The notes: generated by a model not told the origin, from the sequence alone. DNA of 56,347 bases from JANNAT01 sp031422555 (GCA_031422555.1 JANPLZ010000007.1:1-56347), one strand, 5' to 3'; counted from the first letter of the stretch, positions 15,437 through 24,163 are shown. A program made the numbers and translations.

Positions 15437-16228
15437 GTGACCGCTGATCCGATCTTGCAAGACCGTTTGCCGCATCTGGCCTGGCTTGATCCGCGCACCG
15501 CGCGGCTGCCTGGCGTGCAACCGGTCACCGGCGATGATTGGCTGCGGGTGGATGAGGCTTACGGCGGCCAGATGCGCGAACGCGACCGCCTGATCGCCGA
15601 CCACGAACCCGCGGTGCATGGCATGACCGACGCCGCCCGCGCCGCAGCGGACGAGTTATACGACCGGGTGATGGATAAATTGCGCCAAACCCCCGGCTAT
15701 TTGGTGGGGCAGGCGGCGGTGCAGCGACCAGACGGGGTGAGCGTTGCGCTGAACCGCGCCGCACCTTTGCGCACGCTGGGGCGGTTGGTGCAGGAAGATC
15801 TGTGCCTGATGCAGCAGATCGGGGATCAGCACGTGCTGACCGGGGCCATTCTGTGCTTTCCGGCCAGTTGGACTTTGGCGCAAAAGCTGGGCCGCCCTTT
15901 GAGCGAAATCCACCGGCCGGTCGCGGACTACACCGATGATATCGCGCAACGGGTGCAGCGCATGTTCACCGCCATTCGTCCCGAACAGCCCTTGTGGCGG
16001 ATGAATTATCTGACCTATGCCGATCCGACCTTGCACCAACCCCGGCTGGAGCAGGATCGCCGTCCGCGCCCGGTGGCGGATTTGCGGCTGTTTGTGCGCT
16101 CGGAACGGCAATGCTTTGTGCGATTGCCGCACACCGGGGCAGTGCTGTTTTCCATTCACACCTATGTGGTGCGCGCCAGTGCTTTGCCGCCCGACGCGCT
16201 GACAGCCCTGCGCGATGCGGGGCTATAG
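15437..16228 (+). CDS. DUF3445 family (heme-dependent oxidative N-demethylase-like) protein
   Basis: The 263-residue product matches DUF3445, a family related to heme-dependent oxidative N-demethylase subunits. Characteristic segments are HLAWLDPRTARLPGVQPV at the start, LVQEDLCLMQQ, LTGAILCFPASWTLAQKLGRPLSEIH, and RSERQCFVRLPHTGAVLFSIHTYVV near the end. The start codon is GTG at 15437. No partner oxidase subunit is nearby. Enzymatic activity in this organism is inferred from the family only. Confidence 0.85.
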   Translation: MTADPILQDRLPHLAWLDPRTARLPGVQPVTGDDWLRVDEAYGGQMRERDRLIADHEPAVHGMTDAARAAADELYDRVMDKLRQTPGYLVGQAAVQRPDGVSVALNRAAPLRTLGRLVQEDLCLMQQIGDQHVLTGAILCFPASWTLAQKLGRPLSEIHRPVADYTDDIAQRVQRMFTAIRPEQPLWRMNYLTYADPTLHQPRLEQDRRPRPVADLRLFVRSERQCFVRLPHTGAVLFSIHTYVVRASALPPDALTALRDAGL

Positions 16229-16272
16229 CGCGGGGCACGGCCTGTGGGGCAATACCCGCGCAAAATGCTGCG

Positions 16273-17127
16273 TCAGATGCCGCCAAAGGCCGCCATTTGC
16301 TGGGCCAGATCGCTGCGGCTGATCGCGGTCAGGCACCCTGTCAGCACCATCAACCGCGATGTCAGGCGCATGTTATCGCCCTTGATCAGGCCATAGCCCA
16401 ACACCGCCACGCCAAGTGGCAAGGACACGGTGATCAAGGACGCGTTCATCGCATGGGCGGCCAAGCGCATCTGCGCCGAGTTCTGGCTCACTGCCACCGG
16501 TTCGCGCGGCGGGTAAAGGGCTGCGCGCAACCGATACAACTCGCGGTCGTGGTGGCGCGGCGGCGGTCTTTGCGGCCGGGTCGGGCTGCGAAACTGGCCG
16601 CGGGTGTAACTTTCATCAACGCCGCTGACATCGGGCGCGGTATAGATCGGGTGGTCGGCGTTCGGGCGGGGCCGCGCCAGTGGCGAAGGGGTCTGCAAGC
16701 TGTCGATCACCTCGACCGTGACCACCGCATTGGTTTCATGCCAGACAATGGCATCGGGTTTCAGCCGCGCCTGCACCCGTTCAACCAGTTTTGAGCACAG
16801 CGCATCATGCTGGGCGGCGATGGGCGCGCCGGTGCTGGGCAGTTCCGGCACAAGGGACGGTCCAACCGACAGCGTCAAGGTCGCGGCAACGGCGGCGCGC
16901 GCGCTGTCATTATAGGCCAAGGCGATGCGGGTGCCCGGCATATCAAAGATCGCGACATCTTCGCAATCCCAGGTCAGTTGCCGGTTTTTGGCATGCAGCC
17001 GCGCCAGCACCGAGTCAAGATCAGCCACCAGACGCGCGAAATTGATCGGCGGGGCTTCGATGAAAGCCAGTTCAGCAATTACACTCAGATCGCAGGTGGT
17101 TTGGCGGGTGTTAAGTGGTGTCGTCAT
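16273..17127 (-). CDS. conserved-looking hypothetical protein with C-terminal hydrophobic segment
   Basis: I do not recognise this 284-residue protein. Residues 1-140 or so look globular (NFARLVADLDSVLARLHAKNRQLTW, DMPGTRIALAYND). A Pro/Arg-rich linker follows (SPTRPQRPPPRHHDRELYR). Near the C-terminus is one hydrophobic stretch (NASLITVSLPLGVAVLGYGLI). The ATG at 17127 was chosen because an upstream extension would run across the glnA terminator. It lies downstream of glnA on the same strand but beyond that terminator. Codon use matches neighbouring genes. Confidence 0.65.
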   Translation of the reverse strand: MTTPLNTRQTTCDLSVIAELAFIEAPPINFARLVADLDSVLARLHAKNRQLTWDCEDVAIFDMPGTRIALAYNDSARAAVAATLTLSVGPSLVPELPSTGAPIAAQHDALCSKLVERVQARLKPDAIVWHETNAVVTVEVIDSLQTPSPLARPRPNADHPIYTAPDVSGVDESYTRGQFRSPTRPQRPPPRHHDRELYRLRAALYPPREPVAVSQNSAQMRLAAHAMNASLITVSLPLGVAVLGYGLIKGDNMRLTSRLMVLTGCLTAISRSDLAQQMAAFGGI

Positions 17128-17244
17128 AGCGGTATGCCCCTCTTGGTTGCGCCAAGCATCCGCAAAGAATGCGACCACATCCGGGAGGCATTGTGACAGC
17201 GAAAAGAAATTAACCACAAGTTGTGTCTGGTTTCCGCCACAATG

Positions 17245-17272
17245 ACAAAGACCGCCCGAAGGCGGTCTTTGT
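17245..17272 (-). terminator. glnA transcription terminator
   Basis: A perfect 12-bp stem, ACAAAGACCGCC (17245-17256) and GGCGGTCTTTGT (17261-17272), with a 4-base CGAA loop (TTCG on the minus strand). It sits 18 bases after the glnA stop and ends in TTTGT on the minus strand. This is a strong intrinsic terminator that would close the glnB-glnA operon. Confidence 0.85.
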
Positions 17273-17290
17273 TTCAATTTCAGGGGGTTA

Positions 17291-18700
17291 TCAGCAGGAA
17301 TAATACATCTGATACTCAATCGGGTGTGGCGTGTGTTCGTAGGCGTAAACCTCTTCCCATTTCAGCGCCATATAGCTTTCCAACTGATCGCGGCTGAACA
17401 CATCGCCCGCCAACAGGAAATCCATGTCCTTGTCCAGCTCTTCCAACGCTTCGCGCAAGCTGCCGCAGACGGTGGGGATTTCGGCCAGTTCTTCCGGTGG
17501 CAGATCGTAAAGATCCTTGTCCGATGCCGGACCCGGATCAATCTTGTTCCGGATACCGTCAAGACCCGCCATCATCAGGGCGGCATAGCACAGATAGGGG
17601 TTGGCGGCCGGATCGGGAAAGCGGGCTTCGACGCGCTTGGCCTTTGGGCTTTCTGTCCACGGAATACGCACGCAGCCCGACCGGTTGCGGGCCGAGAACG
17701 CGCGCAGAACCGGGGCTTCAAAGCCGGGGATCAGACGTTTGTAGCTGTTGGTCGATGGGTTGGTCAGCGCATTCAACGCTTTGGCATGTTTCAAGATGCC
17801 GCCGATGAAATACAGCGCCTCTTGGCTAAGATCGGCATACTTGTCGCCCGAAAACAGCGGCTTTCCCTCTTTCCAGATCGACATGTTGACATGCATGCCG
17901 CTGCCATTGTCACCTTTGATCGGCTTGGGCATGAAAGTGACGGTCTTGCCATAGGCGTGGGCCACGTTGTGGATCACGTATTTGTATTTCTGCATATTGT
18001 CGGCCTGTTCGACCAGACCGCCGAACACCATGCCAAGTTCATGCTGGGTCGAGCCCACTTCGTGGTGGTGCTTGTCAACCTTGATGCCCATGCGCTTCAT
18101 CGTCGACAGCATCTCGCCGCGCAAATCCTGTGCGTCGTCGATCGGGTTCACCGGGAAATAGCCGCCCTTGATGCCCGGACGGTGGCCCGAGTTACCGCCT
18201 TCATAAACGGTGTCGGTGTTCCAGGCGGCATCAACTGCATCGACCTGAAACGAGACTTTGTTCATGGTGACGCTGTAACGCACATCGTCAAACAGGAAAA
18301 ATTCGGCTTCGGGGCCGAAATAGGCGACATCGCCGATGCCGGTGGATTTGAGGTAAGCCTCGGCCTTGATCGCGGTCTGGCGCGGGCAGCGGCTATAAGC
18401 CTCGCCCGTATCCGGCTCAACCACGTTGCAATGCACGCACAGGGTTTTTTCGGCGTAGAAGGGATCCATATAGACCGACGAGGCGTCGGGGATCAGTTTC
18501 ATGTCGGATTGATCAATCGACTTCCACCCGGCAATCGACGATCCGTCAAACATAAAGCCCTCTTCAAAGAAGTCTTCATCGACCAGATCAGCCACCAAAG
18601 TGACGTGCTGTAATTTGCCTTTGGGATCGGTAAAGCGAATATCGACGTATTCAACTTCCTCGTCCTTGATCAGTTTCAGAGCTTTTGCAACCGCGCTCAT
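17291..18700 (-). CDS. glnA: glutamine synthetase type I
   Basis: GlnA forms glutamine from glutamate, ammonia and ATP as a dodecamer. The 469-residue length is that of bacterial type I. Family motifs visible are FDGSSIAGWKSI, YFGPEAEFFLFD, GSTQHELGMVFGG, the ATP-site MPKPIKGDNGSGMHVN, NPSTNSYKRL and the adenylylation-site segment LYDLPPEE with its conserved Tyr. It lies 39 bases downstream of glnB in the same direction. This is the standard glnBA arrangement in Alphaproteobacteria, and activity is expected to be set by the PII/adenylyltransferase cascade. Confidence 0.97.
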   Translation of the reverse strand: MSAVAKALKLIKDEEVEYVDIRFTDPKGKLQHVTLVADLVDEDFFEEGFMFDGSSIAGWKSIDQSDMKLIPDASSVYMDPFYAEKTLCVHCNVVEPDTGEAYSRCPRQTAIKAEAYLKSTGIGDVAYFGPEAEFFLFDDVRYSVTMNKVSFQVDAVDAAWNTDTVYEGGNSGHRPGIKGGYFPVNPIDDAQDLRGEMLSTMKRMGIKVDKHHHEVGSTQHELGMVFGGLVEQADNMQKYKYVIHNVAHAYGKTVTFMPKPIKGDNGSGMHVNMSIWKEGKPLFSGDKYADLSQEALYFIGGILKHAKALNALTNPSTNSYKRLIPGFEAPVLRAFSARNRSGCVRIPWTESPKAKRVEARFPDPAANPYLCYAALMMAGLDGIRNKIDPGPASDKDLYDLPPEELAEIPTVCGSLREALEELDKDMDFLLAGDVFSRDQLESYMALKWEEVYAYEHTPHPIEYQMYYSC

Positions 18701-18739
18701 GTGGTTCTCCTGTTGCGTGTCGTATGGGGTAATAGGGTG

Positions 18740-19078
18740 TTAAACCGCGTCGTCGCCGGTCTCGCCGGTGCGGATGCGGATGGCTTGTTCAACGTTGCTG
18801 ACAAAGATCTTGCCATCGCCGATCTTGTCGGTGCGCGCCGCCGCGATGATGGCCGCAATCGCGGCGTCAACCATATCATCGGTCAGCACCACTTCGATTT
18901 TCACTTTTGGCAAAAAGTCGACAACATATTCGGCACCGCGATACAGTTCGGTATGGCCTTTCTGGCGGCCAAAGCCTTTGACTTCGGTGACCGACAGGCC
19001 TTGGATGCCGGCCTCTTGCAGCGCTTCTTTCACCTCGTCCAGTTTGAACGGCTTTATGATCGCTTCGATCTTTTTCAT
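18740..19078 (-). CDS. glnB: nitrogen regulatory protein PII
   Basis: PII is a trimeric sensor of 2-oxoglutarate, ATP/ADP and, through uridylylation, glutamine. The 112-residue product has the full family pattern: MKKIEAIIKPFKLDEVKEAL, the T-loop with GRQKGHTELYRGAEY (uridylylated Tyr51), the B-loop AARTDKIGDGKIFV and a C-terminal RIRTGETGDDAV. It heads the glnB-glnA operon. GlnB rather than GlnK is inferred from the linkage to glnA, since amtB is absent here. Confidence 0.95.
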   Translation of the reverse strand: MKKIEAIIKPFKLDEVKEALQEAGIQGLSVTEVKGFGRQKGHTELYRGAEYVVDFLPKVKIEVVLTDDMVDAAIAAIIAAARTDKIGDGKIFVSNVEQAIRIRTGETGDDAV

Positions 19079-19128
19079 GGGCGGTCCTCCCCCGGAACGA
19101 TGTCTGTGCGGTATTGATCACTTACATG

Positions 19129-19146
19129 CGCCACGAACAATTGGCG
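19129..19146. promoter_or_regulatory. inverted repeat upstream of glnB
   Basis: CGCCA-N8-TGGCG lies about 50 bases upstream of the glnB start. An operator for a nitrogen regulator such as NtrC would be plausible at this place, but I cannot confirm the consensus. Confidence 0.25.
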
Positions 19147-19363
19147 AGACAAGGGGAAGCGGGCACGGGCGGGGGATTCTGGCGTGTCTGCACAAATTTT
19201 AGGCAAAGCGGCGCATTTGCGGGCGGTTTATAAAGTCGATTGGCCGATCAGGCCAATCGAGCGGCGGGCCGTGCCGACAGATTGGCAATTCTGGGCCCGG
19301 CGCGCGGCGGAAATCCCCGCGAGGATTTCGCAAATTTTCTTGAAGATAGATGTGAAGACCGGC

Positions 19364-19840
19364 CTAAACCGCGGCGACTGTGGCTTTGGTGGCCAATTCC
19401 AGCCCGCCTGCATAGATTACGGCATCGCTGGTCAGGCGCAGGGTGTAAAAGCGCAGCTCGGCAAACACTTCGGCGCGGATATAGGCCCCATCCACCAACC
19501 GGGCGGCGGGCACCATGGCGGTGCCTGTGCCAAACATCGCGCGGGCGCGCCAGTCGCGGATCAGGATCGGTTGATCTGGTGACACGATCATATCGCCTTC
19601 GGGCCGGTCAATCCCCAGCGTGCCTTCGGCGATACGGATTGCGCGGGCGTTTTGCACCAGCGTCACCTCAACCGATACCAAGCGCTGTGCGCCGTCGCGG
19701 GTGATGATCCGGTCGCCCGGCGTCAGATATTCCACCGGCAAAACCCCGTCCAGCGTCAGAACCGGGGTGCCGCCAGCCAAGCCATGATCGAGCTTTGGGG
19801 CGGTTTGGGCAAAAGCGGTGTGAACGGTTGGCTGCGCCAT
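19364..19840 (-). CDS. Hint-domain protein
   Basis: The 158-residue protein has the Hint (hedgehog/intein-like) fold signature, GLAGGTPVLTLDGVLPVEYLTPGDRIITRDG. A second block, MIVSPDQPILIRDW, occupies the place of the conserved His-containing block. Such single-domain Hint proteins are common in Rhodobacteraceae. The residue where inteins have the nucleophilic Cys/Ser is here GGT, and no clear C-terminal HN is present, so self-splicing is unlikely. Function unknown. It is divergent from tRNA-Leu. Confidence 0.8.
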   Translation of the reverse strand: MAQPTVHTAFAQTAPKLDHGLAGGTPVLTLDGVLPVEYLTPGDRIITRDGAQRLVSVEVTLVQNARAIRIAEGTLGIDRPEGDMIVSPDQPILIRDWRARAMFGTGTAMVPAARLVDGAYIRAEVFAELRFYTLRLTSDAVIYAGGLELATKATVAAV

Positions 19841-20050
19841 CGGAAAACCCTTGAAAATACTCTACTCTCTATCAATAGCGATGACTGTGGCAAGATTGCG
19901 TTAAAGACACGGTTTTTCGGCGGAATATGTGCCGATTTGGGGCTTTGCTTTTTCCTCTCGCTTCCCCCGCAGCGCTTTGTTAGAAGGGCGCGGAATTCAA
20001 AATCTGCCTTGGTCTGCTTTTGGCAGGTCACGGCAGTTTTGATTGAAATT

Positions 20051-20135
20051 GCGGGTATGGCGAAATTGGCAGACGCACCAGATTTAGGTTCTGGCGCCGC
20101 AAGGCGTGGGGGTTCAAGTCCCTCTACCCGCACCA
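20051..20135 (+). tRNA. tRNA-Leu (anticodon UAG)
   Basis: The gene folds as a class II tRNA. The acceptor arms are GCGGGTA and TACCCGC, the anticodon stem is CCAGA/TCTGG with loop TTTAGGT (anticodon UAG, reading CUA), the variable arm is long, and the T-arm contains GGTTCAAGTCC. The discriminator is A and CCA is encoded. It ends 34 bases upstream of tig. Confidence 0.97.
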
Positions 20136-20169
20136 AAAGATACCAAAAGATGATGAGAAGGACGACGAT

Positions 20170-21504
20170 ATGCAGGTCACCGAAACCCTGAAAAGCGGCT
20201 TGAAGCGCGCCTACACCATCACGGTGACGGCGTCCGAGCTGGACGGCAAAGTCCACGAAAAATTGCTGGAAGCGCAGCCAGATGTTGAAATCAAAGGGTT
20301 TCGCAAAGGCAAAGTGCCCTTGGCGATCCTGAAAAAGCAATTTGGTCAGCGCCTGATGGGCGATGCGATGCAAGATGCGATTGATGGCGCGATGAAAGCG
20401 CATTTCGACAGCACCGGCGACCGGCCCGCGATGCAGCCCGATGTGAAAATGCAAGGCGGCGAGACCTGGAAAGAAGGTCAGGACGTTGTGGTTGAAATGT
20501 CTTACGAGGCGCTGCCGCCGATCCCGGACATGGATTCCAGCAAGATCAAGCTGGACCGTCTGTCGGTCAAGGCCGATGACGCATCGGTGGACGAGGCGTT
20601 GAAAAATCTGGCCTCGTCGTCGCAAGTGTTTGAAGACAAGCCCAAGGCCAAAAAGGCCAAGTCGGGCGACCAAGTGGTGATTGACTTCAAAGGCTCGGTC
20701 GATGGTGAGGCGTTTGAAGGCGGGGCGGGCGAAGATTACCCGCTGGTACTGGGCTCAAATTCCTTCATCCCCGGTTTTGAAGAGCAACTGATCGGGGCCA
20801 AGGCAGGCGAAGACGTGTCGGTGAACGTCAGCTTCCCGGCCGAATACGGTGCCAAGCATCTGGCGGGCAAGGCGGCGGTGTTCGCCTGCACCGTCAAAGC
20901 GGTAAAAGAACCCAAAGCCGCCGAGTTGAACGACGAGTTGGCCAAGAAATACGGCGCCGAAGATATGGCAGCCCTGAAGGGTCAGATCGCGGGCCGGCTG
21001 GAAGCCGAATATGCAGGGGCTGCACGGGCGGTGATGAAACGTGCGCTGCTGGATCAGTTGGACAAGATGGTGAAGTTCGATCTGCCATCGGCGTTGGTTG
21101 ATGCCGAGGCAGGCCAGATTGCGCATCAGCTGTGGCATGAGGAAAACCCCGATGTGCAGGGCCATGACCATGCCCATGTGGAAACCACCGAAGAGCATAA
21201 AACTTTGGCCGAACGCCGCGTGCGGTTGGGGCTGGTTCTGGCCGAAGTGGGTCGCAAGGCCGAAGTCACCGTGACGGATGCAGAAATGACCCAAGCAGTG
21301 CTGGCGCAAGCGCGGCAATATCCGGGGCAAGAGCGGGCCTATTTCGATTTTGTGCAAAAGAACCCGCAAATGCAGCAGCAGCTGCGCGCGCCGATCTTTG
21401 AAGACAAGGTTGTCGATTTCATCGTGGCCGGGGCCAAGGTGACCGATAAGGTGGTGACCAAAGAAGCGCTGCAAAAGCTGGTCGAAGCGCTGGACGAAAT
21501 GTGA
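20170..21504 (+). CDS. tig: trigger factor
   Basis: Trigger factor is the ribosome-bound chaperone that shields nascent chains and has prolyl isomerase activity. The 444-residue product has the N-terminal ribosome-binding domain with the signature GFRKGKVP near residue 44. The central FKBP-type domain contains GDQVVIDFKGSVDGEAFEGG and LGSNSFIPGFEEQLIGAKAGE. A helical C-terminal chaperone domain includes a His-rich DHAHVETTEEH stretch. A terminator follows 25 bases past the stop. The frame starts 34 bases after the tRNA, so it may share its promoter. Confidence 0.96.
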   Translation: MQVTETLKSGLKRAYTITVTASELDGKVHEKLLEAQPDVEIKGFRKGKVPLAILKKQFGQRLMGDAMQDAIDGAMKAHFDSTGDRPAMQPDVKMQGGETWKEGQDVVVEMSYEALPPIPDMDSSKIKLDRLSVKADDASVDEALKNLASSSQVFEDKPKAKKAKSGDQVVIDFKGSVDGEAFEGGAGEDYPLVLGSNSFIPGFEEQLIGAKAGEDVSVNVSFPAEYGAKHLAGKAAVFACTVKAVKEPKAAELNDELAKKYGAEDMAALKGQIAGRLEAEYAGAARAVMKRALLDQLDKMVKFDLPSALVDAEAGQIAHQLWHEENPDVQGHDHAHVETTEEHKTLAERRVRLGLVLAEVGRKAEVTVTDAEMTQAVLAQARQYPGQERAYFDFVQKNPQMQQQLRAPIFEDKVVDFIVAGAKVTDKVVTKEALQKLVEALDEM

Positions 21505-21529
21505 TCGGATTTATCTGATCGACGGGAAG

Positions 21530-21557
21530 GGCCGCGCCGCAGGGTGCGGCCTTTTTT
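21530..21557 (+). terminator. terminator of tig
   Basis: GGCCGC (21530-21535) pairs with GCGGCC (21546-21551) and is followed directly by six T residues. It has the form of an intrinsic terminator and sits 25 bases past the tig stop. Confidence 0.8.
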
Positions 21558-21566
21558 GTTTGAACC

Positions 21567-21586
21567 GCCCGGATCAGGTCCGGGGC
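21567..21586. repeat. REP-like palindromic repeat, single copy
   Basis: GCCCGGATCAGGTCCGGGGC is an imperfect palindrome between the converging tig and rplI terminators. The same core, CGGATCAGGTCCGGGGC, recurs twice in the 53.8-54.0 kb gap. Confidence 0.7.
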
Positions 21587-21598
21587 GGGGCGGATACG

Positions 21599-21632
21599 AA
21601 AAAGCCGCGCCGGGTTGCCCCAGCGCGGCTTT
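21599..21632 (-). terminator. terminator of the rpsF-rpsR-rplI operon
   Basis: A perfect 10-bp stem, AAAGCCGCGC (21601-21610) and GCGCGGCTTT (21623-21632), is followed on the minus strand by a five-T tract. It lies 23 bases after the rplI stop. Confidence 0.8.
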
Positions 21633-21654
21633 GATTTTCGTGAAACCCGACAGA

Positions 21655-22239
21655 TCAGTCGCGGGTCAGGTCTGCGCCGTCTTGGGCAGCGCCCATTTCG
21701 TCGAACAGGTTGGCGATCTCGAAATCAGCTTCGGCTTCGGCTTCGGCAGCCAAAGCCTGGATCGACTTGCCCGAGGCTTGCAACACGGCTTCTTCTGCGG
21801 AACGGGCGATGTTGACGCTGAACTTGATCGTCACTTCGGGGTGCAGAACCACCGATACGGTGTGGATGCCCAGATCCTTGATCGGACGGTCCAGCACGAC
21901 CTGACCACGGTTGACGGTGAAACCTTCGGCGGTGGCCGCTTCGGCTGCGTCGCGTGTGGTGACCGAACCATACAAAGCGCCCGAATCGGAGGCCGAACGG
22001 ATAATCACAAAAACCTGACCATCCAGCTTGGCACCCGCGGTTTCGGCTTCGGTGCGGGTTTCAAGGTTGTTCACTTCCAGTTGAGCTTTCTTCGACTCAA
22101 AGGATTTGATGTTGGCGGCGTTGGCGCGCAATGCCTTGCCTTGGGGCAACAAGAAGTTGCGACCGTAGCCGTCCTTGACGTTGACGACTTCGCCCATCTG
22201 GCCCAGTTTGGCCACGCGTTGAAGCAGGATAACTTGCAT
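21655..22239 (-). CDS. rplI: 50S ribosomal protein L9
   Basis: L9 binds the base of the L1 stalk region of 23S rRNA. The 194-residue product begins with the strongly conserved MQVILLQRVAKLGQMGEVVNV-type N-domain, including KDGYGRNFLLPQGKA. A long connecting helix and a C-terminal domain with GALYGSVTTRDAA follow. An acidic Ala/Glu-rich extension of about 45 residues goes beyond the E. coli length, as in other Alphaproteobacteria. It is third in the rpsF-rpsR-rplI operon. Confidence 0.96.
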   Translation of the reverse strand: MQVILLQRVAKLGQMGEVVNVKDGYGRNFLLPQGKALRANAANIKSFESKKAQLEVNNLETRTEAETAGAKLDGQVFVIIRSASDSGALYGSVTTRDAAEAATAEGFTVNRGQVVLDRPIKDLGIHTVSVVLHPEVTIKFSVNIARSAEEAVLQASGKSIQALAAEAEAEADFEIANLFDEMGAAQDGADLTRD

Positions 22240-22251
22240 GGTGGTTTCTCC

Positions 22252-22479
22252 TTACTTCACGGCATAGGGCAGCAGGGCCAAAAAGCGGGCGCGCTTGATG
22301 GCCATGGCCAGTTCGCGTTGCTTTTTCGCCGACACTGCGGTGATACGGGATGGCACGATCTTGCCGCGCTCGGATACATAGCGCTGCAACAGGCGTGTGT
22401 CTTTGTAGTCAATCGCTGGCGCGTTGTCGCCCGAGAAGGGGCAGACCTTGCGGCGGCGGAAAAATGGTTTGTTTGCCAT
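22252..22479 (-). CDS. rpsR: 30S ribosomal protein S18
   Basis: S18 pairs with S6 on the platform of the small subunit. The 75-residue product has the family features FFRRRKVCPFSGDN, IDYKDTRLLQRYVSERGKIVPSRI and TAVSAKKQRELAMAIKRARFLALLPY. It is separated from rpsF by 26 bases and from rplI by 12 bases, an operon conserved across bacteria. Confidence 0.97.
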   Translation of the reverse strand: MANKPFFRRRKVCPFSGDNAPAIDYKDTRLLQRYVSERGKIVPSRITAVSAKKQRELAMAIKRARFLALLPYAVK

Positions 22480-22505
22480 GGGTTATGGTCCTTTCCTAAT
22501 TCAGA

Positions 22506-22967
22506 TCAACGACGACGATCGCCACCGAAGCTGGGGCGTTCACCCCGGTCGGCGCCACGGTCTGGACGATCACCAAAGCTGGGACGTTCGCGGCGTTCGC
22601 CACCAAAGCCACCCGCGTCAGGGCGATCTCCGCGTTCGCGGTCATCGCGCTTTTGCATCTGAACCGAGGGTCCATCCGCATGCACATCAACCTTGATGGT
22701 CAAGACGCGCATCACGTCATCATGCAAACGCATCAGACGTTCCATTTCCTGCACGGCGGCCGACGGCGCATCCGATTTCAGCAGCGCATAGTGGCCTTTG
22801 CGGTTCTTGTTGATCTTGTAGGCCATCGTCTTGACGCCCCAGTATTCGTGTTCAACGATCTTGCCGCCGTTGTCTGCGATAACTGTGGAGAAATGTTCGA
22901 TAAGGCCTTCGGCCTGCGCTGTGGACAAGTCCTGACGCGCGATCATAACATGCTCGTATAGCGGCAT
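22506..22967 (-). CDS. rpsF: 30S ribosomal protein S6 with Gly/Arg-rich tail
   Basis: S6 forms a heterodimer with S18. The 153-residue product has the S6 core (residues 1-100: MPLYEHVMIARQDLS, KIVEHEYWGVKTMAYKINKNRKGHYAL, EMERLMRLHDDVMRVL). A roughly 50-residue low-complexity tail follows, with two near copies of ERPSFG-DR separated by DRPDRGADR. The ATG at 22967 gives the canonical N-terminus; an ATG further upstream would add an unrelated extension. E. coli S6 carries a short glutamate tail instead. Confidence 0.95.
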   Translation of the reverse strand: MPLYEHVMIARQDLSTAQAEGLIEHFSTVIADNGGKIVEHEYWGVKTMAYKINKNRKGHYALLKSDAPSAAVQEMERLMRLHDDVMRVLTIKVDVHADGPSVQMQKRDDRERGDRPDAGGFGGERRERPSFGDRPDRGADRGERPSFGGDRRR

Positions 22968-23210
22968 GTGCACTCCGATCATAGCTGAGGCGCATTTCAT
23001 AGGACGGGCTAATGCTTTCCGCCGCCCGTCCACGAGAGGCTGCGCCATTGCGTGGAAATTGCGGAAAGATGGGCTGGCCTTACAGGCGAACAGCGGCGCA
23101 TGCAAGGCGGTTGCTGGGCTTTGGCGGTATTAACTGCGGCGGATGTCTGATCGCGTTGCGCCCAAGCGCGCGCCAAGCTAGGTTTCGCGCAGCAACCACA
23201 GGAGACCACC

Positions 23211-24140
23211 ATGAGCCGCGCATTCGTATTTCCCGGACAAGGGGCGCAGACCATCGGCATGGGGCAAGCACTGGCGCAGGCCTATCCGGCGGCGAAGGCG
23301 GTGTTTGATGAGGTGGACGATGCCTTGGGCGAGCCGTTGTCGGCGCTGATCTGGACGGGGGATATCGACGCGCTGACTTTGACGCGCAACGCACAACCCG
23401 CGCTGATGGCGACGTCAATCGCGGCCCTGCGCGCGCTGGAGGCCGAGGGGCTGGGCTTGGATCACGCCGCCTTTGTGGCGGGGCATTCGTTGGGCGAATA
23501 TTCGGCGTTGTGCGCGGTGGGGGCGTTGGGGCTGGCAGACACGGCGCGGCTTTTGCGCACGCGCGGCCAAGCCATGCAAGAGGCCGTGCCGGTTGGCGTA
23601 GGGGCCATGGCGGCCTTGTTGGGTCTTGATTTCGCTGCCGCCACCGAAGTGGCCGCTGAGGCCGCGCAGGGCGAGGTTTGTCAGGCCGCCAATGACAATG
23701 ATCCGGCGCAAGTGGTGGTGTCGGGTCATCGCGGGGCGGTAGAGCGTGCGATCGAGATTGCCAAAGCACGCGGTGCCAAGCGGGCCTTGTTGTTGCCGGT
23801 ATCGGCGCCGTTTCACTGTGCCTTGATGCAGCCCGCCGCGGCGGTGATGGCCGAAGCACTGGCGGGCGTGGTGATTTCCGCCCCGCGGCTGCCGGTTGTG
23901 GTCAATGTGCGGGCCGAGGCCGTGACAGAGCCGGACCGCATCCGCGCGCTGTTGGTGGCGCAAGTGACCGGGTCGGTGCGCTGGCGCGAATCCGTCTTGT
24001 GGATGGAAGGCGCGGGGGTGACCGAGTATTGGGAGATTGGGGCGGGCAAGGCGCTGTCGGGCATGATCAGGCGCACGGCGTCGGCGGCCCTGACGCGGGC
24101 GGTTGGCACACCAGACGATGTGACGGCGGTGCGGGGCTAG
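23211..24140 (+). CDS. fabD: malonyl-CoA:ACP transacylase FabD
   Basis: FabD moves malonyl groups from CoA to acyl carrier protein for fatty acid elongation. The 309-residue product has the N-terminal FPGQGAQ motif, the catalytic serine in GHSLGEYSAL (Ser93), the catalytic histidine in SAPFHCALM (His202) and the C-terminal EIGAGKALSGMI motif. CAGGAG lies 7 bases upstream of the ATG. fabG follows 193 bases downstream. Confidence 0.96.
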   Translation: MSRAFVFPGQGAQTIGMGQALAQAYPAAKAVFDEVDDALGEPLSALIWTGDIDALTLTRNAQPALMATSIAALRALEAEGLGLDHAAFVAGHSLGEYSALCAVGALGLADTARLLRTRGQAMQEAVPVGVGAMAALLGLDFAAATEVAAEAAQGEVCQAANDNDPAQVVVSGHRGAVERAIEIAKARGAKRALLLPVSAPFHCALMQPAAAVMAEALAGVVISAPRLPVVVNVRAEAVTEPDRIRALLVAQVTGSVRWRESVLWMEGAGVTEYWEIGAGKALSGMIRRTASAALTRAVGTPDDVTAVRG

Positions 24141-24163
24141 GGTTGGTTTTGCGGTGCAAAGCA

